Source: Capnocytophaga sputigena (GTDB taxonomy: Bacteria; Bacteroidota; Bacteroidia; Flavobacteriales; Flavobacteriaceae). Taken from it: a stretch of DNA of 64,000 nt. The notes beneath the pieces are model-generated. The model was not told the origin of the DNA. It made no database searches and saw only the letters and a list, made by a program, of their open reading frames with translations. A program made the position numbers and the translations under genes. The stretch covers positions 468,080 to 532,079 of the forward strand of contig NZ_UAVP01000007.1 in assembly GCF_900446695.1 (NCBI RefSeq), given 5' to 3'. Positions 34,816 to 44,132 of the stretch are shown here, in pieces. Position 1 is the first letter of the stretch. Each line of letters opens with the position of its first letter.

Positions 34816-36489
34816 TTATTGTTCTCTAAAAGAACGATTGTTTTGCAAATCGGGGTATTTGTTGCTATATACCCCTGGTATAGGATAATATCTACGTTTG
34901 TCGTAAGTTTTCAATGGATTGCTAAACTTAGGATATACTTTCCATTGAGGGCTTAAATCATAAGGGTTAGGTACTTTATTAGGGTCTCTTCTAGCATTGA
35001 GATTAGCTTCTTTAGCTTCAAATTTTTGTTTTACAGTGTCCATATAAGTATCTAAGCGGTCTTTCCACAATCCCATACGGATAAGGTCTACGCGGCGTAC
35101 ACCTTCCATATTAAGTTCAAATAAGCGTTCGTCGCACAATTTGCTTCTCAACTCTTCTTTAGAAGGGAAGTTAGCTAAAGTATAATTGTGAGTACTGTTT
35201 TCGAAAGCACGTTCGCGAATCTTATTGATTAAATCAACTGATTCTTGATTAGGGCCATTGAGTTCGTTTAAGATTTCGGCTTTACATAGCAATACATCGG
35301 CATAACGCAATAGTATGAGGTTGTTAGGTGTATTGTAGTTGTAAGAGCCTGTTTTGGTATATTTGTATTTTTTAGTATATACTGCATCATTTTCAACTAT
35401 TTGAGGATTACTTGCTTCATTTCTAAGTGTTCCTACTTCACTAAGTTTAGGAGATACATACTTAATAGGTTTCCCGTACACATTGTCGTAAGAGGTTACA
35501 ATTAGCTCTTTCAAACGTTGGTCGTCGCTGTGGAATTTCCAATACAATTCCAAAGGCATATTGATATTGTTCCATCCCATATCGTATTCCCAAGGGGTGA
35601 AATACAAAGCTAAATCGGAAGAACCGGAAGGTACCTTATCACTTGCGCGAATAGCAAATATAATTTCGTTATTGTTCAATGTTTCTTTTTTGGAAGGGTC
35701 GAACACATCAAACACTTTGGTTTGCAAGGCATATTTGCCAGAAGCAATTACAAGATCGGCATAAGTTAAGGCAGCTTGCCAAGCGGCGGTAGCATCTTTA
35801 CCTTCTTCACGCAAACGACCAGCTTTACGCATATAAAGACGCATTAAGTAACCATAAGCAGCTCCCTTGGTAGGGCGACCATTGCCACCTTCTTCGCTTG
35901 CACTCCACTGATCGGGGAGGTTATTGATAGCGATGAGCAAATCTTGTTCTATTTGGTCGTCTAATTCATCTACTGTAGCCAAAGTAGGGTTGGCATTAGA
36001 ATCGTAGAAACCATTGGTAATGAGAGGTACTCTGTAGAAAGCATTTGTAAGCTGATAGAAAGCGAAGGCACGCATAAAGCGAGCTTCGGCTAAAAGCTCA
36101 GGTTTTTTATCAGCCGTTTTGAAACGAGATTCAGGAATCATTGTTATATTGTCGATAGCTGTGTTAGCACAACCTATCATTTGCCAGTTTCCGTTATAAC
36201 ATCTCGCGAGTTCCACATTTCCTGAAAGTCCGTTTTCGTTATAAATTTCAAAAGCGATACCTTCTTTATAACAATCATCGGTAGACATATCGTTGATGTA
36301 GAAATTGCTTGTGTGTGTAGCTCCAAGAAGATAGCGATAAATTCCGTTTACCCCTTCTTGTGCATTTTCTTCAGTAGTATAGGCGTTATCCTTATTGTAA
36401 ACCGAACTTAAGTCTTCTTTCAGTTCACAAGCTGTAAATGATAATCCTAAGAGGCCTACTAATGTATATAGTTTATAATTCGTTTTCAT
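34816..36489 (-). CDS. SusD/RagB-family surface glycan-binding lipoprotein
   Basis: This 557-residue protein has a lipoprotein signal (LGLSFTAC) with ELKED after the Cys, fitting a surface-export signal. The helical TPR-rich SusD fold is recognised from TTEENAQEGVNGIYRYL, NWQMIGCANTAIDNI, AEARFMRAFAFYQLTNAFYRVPLI, GYLMRLYMRKAG and ILLRYADVLLCKAEILNEL. The end has LCDERLFELNMEGVRRVDLIRMG and YYPIPGVYSNKYPDLQNNRSF. SusD proteins cap the SusC transporter and bind oligosaccharides. The gene is 12 bases downstream of susC. Confidence 0.95.
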   Translation of the reverse strand: MKTNYKLYTLVGLLGLSFTACELKEDLSSVYNKDNAYTTEENAQEGVNGIYRYLLGATHTSNFYINDMSTDDCYKEGIAFEIYNENGLSGNVELARCYNGNWQMIGCANTAIDNITMIPESRFKTADKKPELLAEARFMRAFAFYQLTNAFYRVPLITNGFYDSNANPTLATVDELDDQIEQDLLIAINNLPDQWSASEEGGNGRPTKGAAYGYLMRLYMRKAGRLREEGKDATAAWQAALTYADLVIASGKYALQTKVFDVFDPSKKETLNNNEIIFAIRASDKVPSGSSDLALYFTPWEYDMGWNNINMPLELYWKFHSDDQRLKELIVTSYDNVYGKPIKYVSPKLSEVGTLRNEASNPQIVENDAVYTKKYKYTKTGSYNYNTPNNLILLRYADVLLCKAEILNELNGPNQESVDLINKIRERAFENSTHNYTLANFPSKEELRSKLCDERLFELNMEGVRRVDLIRMGLWKDRLDTYMDTVKQKFEAKEANLNARRDPNKVPNPYDLSPQWKVYPKFSNPLKTYDKRRYYPIPGVYSNKYPDLQNNRSFREQ

Positions 36490-36501
36490 TCTTCTTCTGT
36501 A

Positions 36502-39500
36502 TTAAAAAGTTAATTTCACTCCAAAGTTGATTGTGCGATAAGCAGGATAAGAGTTCAAATCCAATCCTTGAGCAACAGCACTGCTGCCATTGGTGCTGAT
36601 ATCGGGGTCGAAACCTTGATATTTAGTGAAAGTGAGCAAGTTTTGTCCTCCTATGAACATACGCATTGCTTTAAGGGTTTTTACATTCCATTGGCTACCA
36701 GTGAAAGTATAACCTAATTCAACATTGCGGAGTTTTACAAAATCGGCATCCTCTACAAAACGAGAGTTTACATAAGAACCATATTGCAATCCAGCTGTTT
36801 TTTGATAACCATTGCGAGGTACGCTATTAGAAGCGTGAGCACGTGTCCAACGGTCGGATGAGGCTGCTAAACGGTTGTTGTCTTCCAAGTAGATACGAGT
36901 AAGGTTGAGCATTTTAGCTCCTAACGAAGCTTCAAAGAAGAAAGAAAAATCAAATCCTTTGTAAGTGAAGCTATTGTTAAGACCTATGATAGTTTTAGGG
37001 ATACCAGTACCTAATACAGTGCGGTCGTTCGCGTCTATTTTGCCATCGCCATTGAGGTCTTTAAACTTAGGATCACCAGCTGCTGAGTTAGGTTGAGGAG
37101 CATAGCTTTCACCTTGTTGTATAACTCCTTCAAACACATAACCATAGATAGCACTTAAAGGTTCACCTTCTTTGAGCATCATATATTCTTTTTCTTCATA
37201 AGACCCGTGAGGACGTATGTATTGAAAACGAGGTTTTCCGTTGTTGAGTTTTAATACTTCGCTGCGGTTGTGAGCAAAGTTGAAAGCGGTATTCCATATA
37301 AATCCATTTTTGTTGATATTAGTGGATTTGATAGCTATTTCAAAACCTCGGTTTTCTATTTCACCATCGTTTACCATCATAGCGGTATACTCAAAACGGC
37401 GACCATCGTTAGTATAGTTAGGGAATCCTCCTGAAGGGTGGATAGGATCGGGGTTTAGCAAATCGTTTGTGCGTTTGATATAGTAATCAAAACTAAGTTC
37501 TACACTTGCAATGTTCAAATCAATACCCGCATTCCATTGTGCAGTAGTTTCCCAACGAAGTTTTGGATTGTAAGGATTAGAAGGATACATACCCTTAGAG
37601 TTGAGGTCATTACCTATATACACATCGCGTACTGAATATTGGTATTGAGATAAACCAAAACGGATACCATCATTACCACTAAGACCATAGCTGGTGCGCA
37701 ATTTGATACGAGAAATAAGAGGTTTTACCCACTCCATAAATTTTTCTTCACCTAAGTGCCAAGCAATTGAACCTGCAGGGAATATACCCCAACGATAGTC
37801 GGCTCCAAATACTGAAGAACCATCGGCGCGAACAGAAGCATTGAGAATATAACGATTGTTGAAGATATATTCGGCACGACCAAAAGCAGAAGCTTTTTTG
37901 ATAGATGATTCGCCAGAGCCTATCCAGTCTAAGTGTTGGGCAGCACCGATGTTTTTGAAAGAGAATACATCGGAAGCAAAACCATAAGCCTGTACTTCAT
38001 CACCTTTACCTCTTTGATAGATATAAGAACTACCTGCAGTTACTTTTACATCGTGTTTACCTTCCATTTTGGGGTGATAAGTAGCAACACCTTCAATTTG
38101 GTGTTTTACGTTTTCTTCGTGGCTAAGGAAAGCCTGACCTTTATACGACTGTCTGATAGAAGTAGAACGATCGTAATATTTTTCAGTTTTTAAATGGTCG
38201 TAAGCATAAGTGTAACGGCCATTGATAGTAAGAGAAGGCAATAAATCAATATCGGCATAAGCAGTAGCGTACATTGTATTGAAATGACGATAGAGTTGCG
38301 CTCCGTTCATTTCTTCAAATACAGCAGGACGACGATCTTTAGTTCCAAAAACATCAAAACCTTCTTTGTTTTTCCAAGGCTCTAAGTTGAAGATGCGGTA
38401 CATAATATTCTTATCGGAAGAGATAGTGCCCATATCTAAGAATTTCTTTTTAGATTGAGAAAAACTCACATTAGCTCCCGCTCTTACTTTAGGGCTAATT
38501 TTGTATTGTAAATTGGTACGACCTCCATAACGACTGTAATCGGTATTAAGCAAAATACCAGGTTCGCTGAGGTAGTTAGCCGACATAAAAGCAGAAAGAC
38601 GATCTGTACCCCCTGAAACAGAGAATTGGTGTAATACAGTAACAGCATCGTGAGTGGTTTCTTTGAGCCAATCAGTTCCTTTGCCACGATAAGTAGCTTG
38701 TTGTGCTGTCCATTTATTATAGGCAGCATCTTGGGTTTGCTCATACAAACGGCGAGTAAGTGAAATGGTTTGTCCTGCATCGAGTAAATCCCAGGGGTTG
38801 TACATATTCTTATAAGAAGTTTGGTTAGAATATTCTACATTAAAAGCTCCTTCTTTACCTTTTTTAGTAGTGATAAGAATAACCCCATTGGCACCACGGG
38901 CTCCATAAATAGCTGTGGTAGAAGCATCTTTTAAGATTTCTATAGACTCGATGTCGTCTATACTAATTTGCGACATATTGTCGGTTTGAAATCCATCAAT
39001 TACGTACAAAGGCTCATTTTCGGCACTTACTGAAGAAGCACCACGTACACGGATAGATACATTACCACCAGGTTCTAATGAGTTCTGACGTACTTGTACA
39101 CCTGAGGCACGTCCTTTTAACATTTGTGACATATCGGCTACTACACCAGCTTTCACATCACCTGTTTTGATAGAGGTGATAGCACCCGCTAAGTCACGTT
39201 TTTTAGTAACACCATATCCTACTACGACTACTTCTTCCAATTTTTTTTGTTCATCAGCCAAAGCAATGAGCAAAGGCACTGGGGTATTGGCAGTTACTTT
39301 TACATTTTGGGTAACATAACCCATAAAAGACACTTCTAAGGTCTGTCCCACCGCTACATCTATGGTATATTTACCATCCATATCGGTGCTGACACCTTTG
39401 GTAGTTCCTTTCACTACTACTGAAGCACTCATCAAAGGCTCCTTAGTAGTAGCATCGCTGACAGTTCCACGAATGGTGCGTTGTTGAGCATAACTCCAAC

Positions 39501-39543
39501 TCACTAATAACAGTAGAACTGATAAAAATAGATTTCTTTTCAT
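36502..39543 (-). CDS. SusC/RagA-family TonB-dependent outer-membrane transporter
   Basis: I chose the ATG at 39543 (MKRNLFLSVLLLLVSWSYAQ, a good signal peptide), which gives 1013 residues. An upstream in-frame ATG would add 19 residues without signal character and overlap the -7 box. A carboxypeptidase-regulatory-like domain (about 20-100; IRGTVSDATTKEPLMSASVVVKG) is followed by EEVVVVGYG and a plug domain (about 105-235; YVIDGFQTDNM, EILKDASTTAIYGARGANGVILITTKKG). The large barrel ends in FGVKLTF. It imports oligosaccharides together with the SusD protein. The gene opens the operon; the promoter -7 box is at 39579-39586. No sensor or anti-sigma gene lies next to it. Confidence 0.95.
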   Translation of the reverse strand: MKRNLFLSVLLLLVSWSYAQQRTIRGTVSDATTKEPLMSASVVVKGTTKGVSTDMDGKYTIDVAVGQTLEVSFMGYVTQNVKVTANTPVPLLIALADEQKKLEEVVVVGYGVTKKRDLAGAITSIKTGDVKAGVVADMSQMLKGRASGVQVRQNSLEPGGNVSIRVRGASSVSAENEPLYVIDGFQTDNMSQISIDDIESIEILKDASTTAIYGARGANGVILITTKKGKEGAFNVEYSNQTSYKNMYNPWDLLDAGQTISLTRRLYEQTQDAAYNKWTAQQATYRGKGTDWLKETTHDAVTVLHQFSVSGGTDRLSAFMSANYLSEPGILLNTDYSRYGGRTNLQYKISPKVRAGANVSFSQSKKKFLDMGTISSDKNIMYRIFNLEPWKNKEGFDVFGTKDRRPAVFEEMNGAQLYRHFNTMYATAYADIDLLPSLTINGRYTYAYDHLKTEKYYDRSTSIRQSYKGQAFLSHEENVKHQIEGVATYHPKMEGKHDVKVTAGSSYIYQRGKGDEVQAYGFASDVFSFKNIGAAQHLDWIGSGESSIKKASAFGRAEYIFNNRYILNASVRADGSSVFGADYRWGIFPAGSIAWHLGEEKFMEWVKPLISRIKLRTSYGLSGNDGIRFGLSQYQYSVRDVYIGNDLNSKGMYPSNPYNPKLRWETTAQWNAGIDLNIASVELSFDYYIKRTNDLLNPDPIHPSGGFPNYTNDGRRFEYTAMMVNDGEIENRGFEIAIKSTNINKNGFIWNTAFNFAHNRSEVLKLNNGKPRFQYIRPHGSYEEKEYMMLKEGEPLSAIYGYVFEGVIQQGESYAPQPNSAAGDPKFKDLNGDGKIDANDRTVLGTGIPKTIIGLNNSFTYKGFDFSFFFEASLGAKMLNLTRIYLEDNNRLAASSDRWTRAHASNSVPRNGYQKTAGLQYGSYVNSRFVEDADFVKLRNVELGYTFTGSQWNVKTLKAMRMFIGGQNLLTFTKYQGFDPDISTNGSSAVAQGLDLNSYPAYRTINFGVKLTF

Positions 39544-39578
39544 ACAATGGTTGTTTGTTTTTGTATCGTTTGATGACA

Positions 39579-39586
39579 CAAAGGTA
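39579..39586 (-). promoter_or_regulatory. -7 box of the susC operon
   Basis: CAAAGGTA on the plus strand is TACCTTTG on the minus strand, matching TAnnTTTG. It lies 36 bases before the ATG of the SusC gene. A TTG at the right distance is missing, which is common for regulated promoters that need an activator. Confidence 0.5.
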
Positions 39587-39695
39587 TAAATAACGTGCAA
39601 AAACGATTTCTTTTGTTGTCTAAAAAAGGTATAAAATTGTCTAATAGCTACTAAATATTTGTAAATCAGTGTTTCATAAAAGGAGTAGTTTCATA

Positions 39696-39728
39696 AAAAA
39701 AGCTGTTCGAAAACATCAAACAGCTTTT
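39696..39728 (-). terminator. Terminator of the par-dld operon
   Basis: AAAAGCTGTT (39698-39707) and AACAGCTTTT (39719-39728) pair perfectly with an 11-base loop. The minus strand continues with T-rich sequence. It closes the operon that ends with the D-lactate dehydrogenase gene, 20 bases after its stop. Confidence 0.85.
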
Positions 39729-39747
39729 AATGAGATAAAGTATTTAC

Positions 39748-41439
39748 TTATTTCCAATCTTTTTTCTTGGAGGTTTTACCAATACCAGGATTGAAGCTAT
39801 TGGTTGGGTCGAGTGAATTGTAGAAGTTTTTAAGGTCGTCGTTAGCGTGATATAAGTGTCCGACGTTATGCTCGGCGGGATATTGAGCGCCACGAGTATC
39901 TAATATTTTGAGCATCTCTTCTTCTATTTCTTCACAATTGTAACCTTTTTTAATTACATAATCCTGATGGAACACGTGACACATAAAATGCCCGTAGTAC
40001 AATTTGTGAAGAATCTTAGCATCGAGTTCAGGAGGAAGTTTTTCAAACCAATCCTCATCATTACGACGCAAAGCGATGTCTAAAGCCACGATATCTTCTA
40101 CCTCATCTTCGTGTACTGAGCGATAACGAATGGCTGCAGAAGCTACAGCAAAGCGCAAGAGCATTGCTGCTTGAGCAAGTTTGGCATCACATTCTATATA
40201 AGCTCCTTTGCTACTATCAGAAAATTCTTTTTGCAAATAAGCACGTGCTTCTTCTACTCCTTTACCTCCCATTTTTAAAATGAGGTGGTGTTCGTATTGG
40301 TTGCGATAATCCCATAATATTTTAGGGAGGTGTTGAGGCATTAGTTTAGAGGTGAATTGCAAGAATTTTTCACTGAAATGGTTGGGCATAAAAGGTAGCT
40401 TTTTAGCTACACGATCTCCCCAAGCCTTCATAGAAAATAGTTTAGGTAAGTATTCAGTACCGATATTTTTGATATACCAAAAAGTGTCTTTGCCGTATTT
40501 GGCAGCAATATCAAAAGCGGTACGATGAATATATTCACCAGAAATAGGAATTTCTTCGAAAGTTCCAAGCATATCACGGCGCAGTTTAGTAAGTACGGCT
40601 GTATCGTTAGTACCTATGTAGAATACGGCAGTTTTTTTCTCGGCGGGGAAAGTATCTACACGTACTGCGAAAACTCCTAAACGACCTGCGCTACCTGAGG
40701 CTTCATATAGGCGAGCAGGGTCGGCATTGAAGCGGGCAGGAGTATCAGCATTGATTTCGCGTACATGGTTACAATAGTTGTGATCGTGTCCTTTTTTGCC
40801 AGTGGAATGGATATCCTTTTGCTGGTATTTTCCTTCTTGAAGATTAGTGAGAATTTCTTTAGGAGAATTTCCTAAATCAATACCTAAATGGTTGATGAGC
40901 TCTAATTTACCGTCGGCATTGCGTTGGGCGTAGAGAGCCATTTCGGTATAAGCAGGTCCGCGTTGAACTAATGAACCACCAGAGTTATTACACACGCCTC
41001 CAATTACAGAAGCCCCAATACAAGAAGAGCCAATCACAGAATGAGGTTCACGATCGTATACTTTCAGTTCTTGTTCCAAATGGTTGAGAGTTGCGCCAGT
41101 GAGACATACCGCTTGTTCCCCTTCGTTGATAAGCTGAATATTGTCATTACGCATAGTGTTGATAATAACCACATCGCGGTCGTAATCGTTACCAAAAGGG
41201 TTAGACCCTCCCGTAATACCTGTATTGGCAGCTTGTGAAATTACAATCACATCGGCTGCGACACAAGCCTCAAGTACTTGCCATTGTTCCCACAAAGTTG
41301 CAGGACGGACTACGGCAATAGCATTTCCGGTACCAAAACGATACCCAGTGCGGTAACGTTCAGTTTTTGAAGGGTCGGTAATAACGTACTTTGCGCCAAC
41401 GATGTGGCGCAAGGTTTCTAATAGGTTTTGTGAGTTCAT
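39748..41439 (-). CDS. dld: Quinone-dependent D-lactate dehydrogenase
   Basis: This 563-residue FAD enzyme matches respiratory D-lactate dehydrogenase. It starts with TLRHIVGAKYVITDPSKTERYRTGYRFGTG and has the FAD-binding core AANTGITGGSNPFG, VIGSSCIGASVIGGVCNNSGGSLVQRGPAYTE and GSAGRLGVFAV. The Dld membrane-binding region FWYIKNIGTEYLPKLFSMKAWGDR and a His-rich C-terminal region (YGHFMCHVFHQDYV, AEHNVGHLYHA) follow. It oxidises D-lactate to pyruvate and passes electrons to quinone at the inner membrane. The start is two bases after the stop of the DUF5683 gene, so it is coupled to the partition operon, which is unusual. Confidence 0.95.
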   Translation of the reverse strand: MNSQNLLETLRHIVGAKYVITDPSKTERYRTGYRFGTGNAIAVVRPATLWEQWQVLEACVAADVIVISQAANTGITGGSNPFGNDYDRDVVIINTMRNDNIQLINEGEQAVCLTGATLNHLEQELKVYDREPHSVIGSSCIGASVIGGVCNNSGGSLVQRGPAYTEMALYAQRNADGKLELINHLGIDLGNSPKEILTNLQEGKYQQKDIHSTGKKGHDHNYCNHVREINADTPARFNADPARLYEASGSAGRLGVFAVRVDTFPAEKKTAVFYIGTNDTAVLTKLRRDMLGTFEEIPISGEYIHRTAFDIAAKYGKDTFWYIKNIGTEYLPKLFSMKAWGDRVAKKLPFMPNHFSEKFLQFTSKLMPQHLPKILWDYRNQYEHHLILKMGGKGVEEARAYLQKEFSDSSKGAYIECDAKLAQAAMLLRFAVASAAIRYRSVHEDEVEDIVALDIALRRNDEDWFEKLPPELDAKILHKLYYGHFMCHVFHQDYVIKKGYNCEEIEEEMLKILDTRGAQYPAEHNVGHLYHANDDLKNFYNSLDPTNSFNPGIGKTSKKKDWK

Positions 41440-41441
41440 TG

Positions 41442-42062
41442 TTATTTTTTAGATCTATAAGTAAGAGTCAAACCAAATTGGGGTTGAGTGAGGAAATCGT
41501 TGTGGATAAAAGGTTCTAAAGTAAGACGTTCATCAACATTGAACTGCTTGAGGTGGGCATCTACATTTGCCTCGATAATATTTAAGGTGTACAAAGCTAC
41601 TCCTATGAGAATAGAGAGTTCCTTATTACGGCGATAGAACTGTATGCCTCGACGCAATCCATCGGTGCTGAGACGTGGTTGTCCATCAGAGCGATTACCA
41701 TAAAACTCATCATCAGTAAAGCCTTGTTGGCGACGTTTGTAGGCGGAGAGATAACGATCGTATTCCTTAGAGTTTTGTACATAGAAGTATATAGGGGTTC
41801 CGATAGCAATATATACCAAAGGTACTTTCCAGTAGCTTTTGTTGTATATCTGTCCCAAACCAGGGATAACAGCCGAATAGAAAGCTGCTTTGGCAGGCGA
41901 AAGAGGATCGGTATTCCAAGGAACTTTTTTCATATTGTCTTGCATAACGGCTACCTGCATAGAATCGGAGGGTACTTCTACCACTTCCTCTGTATCGTTT
42001 TGTGCGTACGAAATACCCACTCCCATAAGGAGTACCATTATGAAAACAATTGTTCTACTCAT
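41442..42062 (-). CDS. DUF5683-type membrane protein of the par operon
   Basis: The ATG at 42062 gives 206 residues with a signal peptide (MSRTIVFIMVLLMGVGISYAQ) and overlaps the parB stop by eight bases. The longer in-frame start would run deep into parB. The conserved core SPAKAAFYSAVIPGLGQIYNKSYWKVPLVYIAIGTPIYFYV and the RRGIQFYRRNKELSILIGVALYTLNIIEANVDAHL region match the DUF5683 family found after parB in many Bacteroidota. Two membrane spans are likely. Its role is unknown, although the constant position next to parAB suggests a link between partition and the envelope. Confidence 0.88.
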   Translation of the reverse strand: MSRTIVFIMVLLMGVGISYAQNDTEEVVEVPSDSMQVAVMQDNMKKVPWNTDPLSPAKAAFYSAVIPGLGQIYNKSYWKVPLVYIAIGTPIYFYVQNSKEYDRYLSAYKRRQQGFTDDEFYGNRSDGQPRLSTDGLRRGIQFYRRNKELSILIGVALYTLNIIEANVDAHLKQFNVDERLTLEPFIHNDFLTQPQFGLTLTYRSKK

Positions 42063-42987
42063 CTTTTTTGTGTAATAAACTTTGGATACGTTTGAAATCT
42101 TCCTCTGAGGTAAAGGGAATGGTAAGGCTGCCTTTGCCATCTTTACTCATTTTTACGGCAACTTTAGTGCCAAAAAAATGATTGAAACTACTCATATTTT
42201 CTTTGATATAAGTAGGTACTTCAGTTTTACTATTGCTTTTAGGGATTTGAATACTTACCACATTAGGTGTTTCGGGGTTTTGCAAGCGGCGTACTAACTC
42301 TTCGGTATCACGTACAGATAGGTTATCGGAAATGATACGTTGGTACACTTCGGCTTGTTGTTCAGGGGCTTCTATAGCGATAATCGCACGACCGTGCCCC
42401 ATAGAGATAAAGCCATCGCGTATACCTGTTTGAATGATAGGTGCAAGCTTCAGCAAACGCAAATAGTTAGTGATTGTAGAACGTTTTTTACCTACGCGTT
42501 TGCTCATTTGGTCTTGAGTGAGGTTTACCTGCTCAATGAGCTGTTGGTAAGAAAGAGCAATTTCTATAGGGTCTAAATCCTGACGTTGGATATTCTCAAC
42601 CAAAGCCATTGTAAGCGACTCGTTGTCATCGGCGATACGGATATAGGCAGGGATTGTTTTGAGCCCAGCTAATTTAGAAGCTCTAAAACGGCGTTCGCCA
42701 GAAATGAGTTGATATTTGTTTTCTCCGTCGAGTTTGCGTACGGTGATAGGTTGTACAACTCCTAATTCCTCAATAGAGGAAGCGAGCCCTTGTAGTTCTT
42801 CTTCATTAAAAGAAGTACGAGGCTGAAAAGGGTTTGTTTCTATTAGGTCGAGTTCAAGCTCTATGATATTTCCTACGATCTTATCGGCATTCTTATCTTT
42901 GATAGAATTGATAGCCACTTCGGGGCTATTGCCAAAAATAGCTGAAATACCTCTCCCCAAGGCAGGTTTTTTAGCAGGTTTCGTCAT
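42055..42987 (-). CDS. parB: Chromosome-partition protein ParB
   Basis: This 310-residue protein has ParB/Spo0J features. IETNPFQPRTSF begins the N-terminal domain, SGERRFRASKLAGL is the CTP-binding GERRxR box, and SLTMALVENIQRQDLDPIEIALSYQQLIEQ continues the domain. The helix-turn-helix region is LTQDQMSKRVGKKRSTITNYLRLLKLAP. It binds parS sites and loads SMC while hydrolysing CTP. It overlaps the parA stop by one base (TAATG), giving translational coupling. I saw no match to the parS consensus in this window. The C-terminal part is a dimerisation region. Confidence 0.95.
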   Translation of the reverse strand: MTKPAKKPALGRGISAIFGNSPEVAINSIKDKNADKIVGNIIELELDLIETNPFQPRTSFNEEELQGLASSIEELGVVQPITVRKLDGENKYQLISGERRFRASKLAGLKTIPAYIRIADDNESLTMALVENIQRQDLDPIEIALSYQQLIEQVNLTQDQMSKRVGKKRSTITNYLRLLKLAPIIQTGIRDGFISMGHGRAIIAIEAPEQQAEVYQRIISDNLSVRDTEELVRRLQNPETPNVVSIQIPKSNSKTEVPTYIKENMSSFNHFFGTKVAVKMSKDGKGSLTIPFTSEEDFKRIQSLLHKKDE

Positions 42988-43757
42988 TATGCAGTTTTGT
43001 TTTTATCTATAATCTCTTGAGCTAAGTTGATGTGATTAGTAGCTCCTTTACTAGTGGCATCATAGTTGATGATAGTTTCACCAAAACTAGGAGCTTCGCT
43101 AAGGCGTACGTTGCGCTGGATAATGGTTTTGAATACCATATCACTGAAGTGTTTTTGCACTTCTTCTACCACTTGATTAGAGAGTCGCAAACGAGCATCG
43201 TACATAGTTAGCAACAAGCCTTCGATATCCAAATCGGGATTGAAGGTTTTTTGTACACTTTTAATAGTATTGAGGAGTTTGCCTAATCCTTCCAGAGCGA
43301 AGTATTCGCATTGGATAGGTACGATCACCGAGTTGGCTGCTGTAAGAGCATTCAGTGTGATGAGACCTAAGGAAGGAGCACAGTCGATTAAAATATAATC
43401 ATACTCATCTTTGATAGATTCTAAGGCTTTTTTAAGCATAAACTCACGTTGTTCTTTGTCAACCAACTCAATTTCGATAGCCACCAAATTGATATGAGCA
43501 GCGATAAGGTCGAGATTTGGAGAGGTAGTGTGAACAATCATATCTTTAGCTTCCATTGTGTGTTCTAAAAGCTCATAAGTACCGTGCTCAATAGAATCTA
43601 CATCAATACCTAAGCCAGAAGTAGCATTTGCTTGTGGGTCGGCATCAATGAGTAATACTTTTTTCTCCAATACGCCTAATGAGGCGGCTAAGTTCACAGA
43701 GGTAGTAGTTTTTCCCACACCTCCTTTTTGGTTTGCAATAGCTATTATTTTACCCAT
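42987..43757 (-). CDS. parA: ParA/Soj chromosome-partition ATPase
   Basis: This 256-residue deviant Walker ATPase has QKGGVGKTT (10-18) as the Walker A box, LLIDADPQANAT as the A' motif and DYILIDCAPSLGLITLNAL as Walker B. It works with ParB in chromosome segregation by ATP-dependent DNA binding. It lies 13 bases after the ebfC-like gene and is coupled to parB. The length and start match Soj proteins of other Bacteroidota. Confidence 0.96.
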   Translation of the reverse strand: MGKIIAIANQKGGVGKTTTSVNLAASLGVLEKKVLLIDADPQANATSGLGIDVDSIEHGTYELLEHTMEAKDMIVHTTSPNLDLIAAHINLVAIEIELVDKEQREFMLKKALESIKDEYDYILIDCAPSLGLITLNALTAANSVIVPIQCEYFALEGLGKLLNTIKSVQKTFNPDLDIEGLLLTMYDARLRLSNQVVEEVQKHFSDMVFKTIIQRNVRLSEAPSFGETIINYDATSKGATNHINLAQEIIDKNKTA

Positions 43758-43770
43758 AGATTTAGTGTTT

Positions 43771-44076
43771 TTAAAAGTTAAAAGGAAGACCTTGTTTGGC
43801 TACATTAGCTAATTCTAATTCATTAAGTTCTGTAGCTTTGGCAATAGCCTTGTTGAGTGTGATAATCAAATAATCTTCTAAGGCTTCTTTGTCTTCTAAT
43901 AAAGCCTCGTTTATTTGAATGCTTTTAATTTCTCGATTGGCAGTAATAGTTACTTTTACACTGCCATCAGAGGCAATTTCATCAACTAATACGTGATTTA
44001 AGCGCGCTTTAGCCTCTTCTATTTTTTGCTGGGTTTCTTTGAGTTTCCCCATCATTCCCATCATATCTCCAAACAT
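43771..44076 (-). CDS. ebfC: YbaB/EbfC-family nucleoid-associated protein
   Basis: This 101-residue protein has the YbaB/EbfC pattern. A Met-rich N-terminus ([26 protein letters not shown]) is followed by strands with [28 protein letters not shown] and two helices. Dimers of this fold bind DNA and act in nucleoid organisation. It is the first gene of the operon with parA, parB, DUF5683 and dld. In many bacteria ebfC follows dnaX with recR, so its place before parA here is a lineage-specific arrangement. Confidence 0.88.
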   Translation of the reverse strand: MFGDMMGMMGKLKETQQKIEEAKARLNHVLVDEIASDGSVKVTITANREIKSIQINEALLEDKEALEDYLIITLNKAIAKATELNELELANVAKQGLPFNF

Positions 44077-44099
44077 AATATTTTATTTTTTTCAGAGGG

Positions 44100-44132
44100 C
44101 AAAAGTACAACTTTTTTTGAAACATCACACAA
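44100..44132 (-). promoter_or_regulatory. Promoter of the ebfC-parAB operon
   Basis: On the minus strand TTG (44132-44130) and TACTTTTG (44107-44100) are 22 bases apart, slightly longer than the ideal spacing. The -33 element overlaps the last codons of the transporter gene upstream. The leader would be about 15 bases. Confidence 0.55.

Noticed and set aside
42055..44076. Chromosome origin or parS near parAB
   Set aside because: I looked for the parS consensus (a palindrome like TGTTTCACGTGAAACA) and for clusters of DnaA boxes near the par genes and recognised none.
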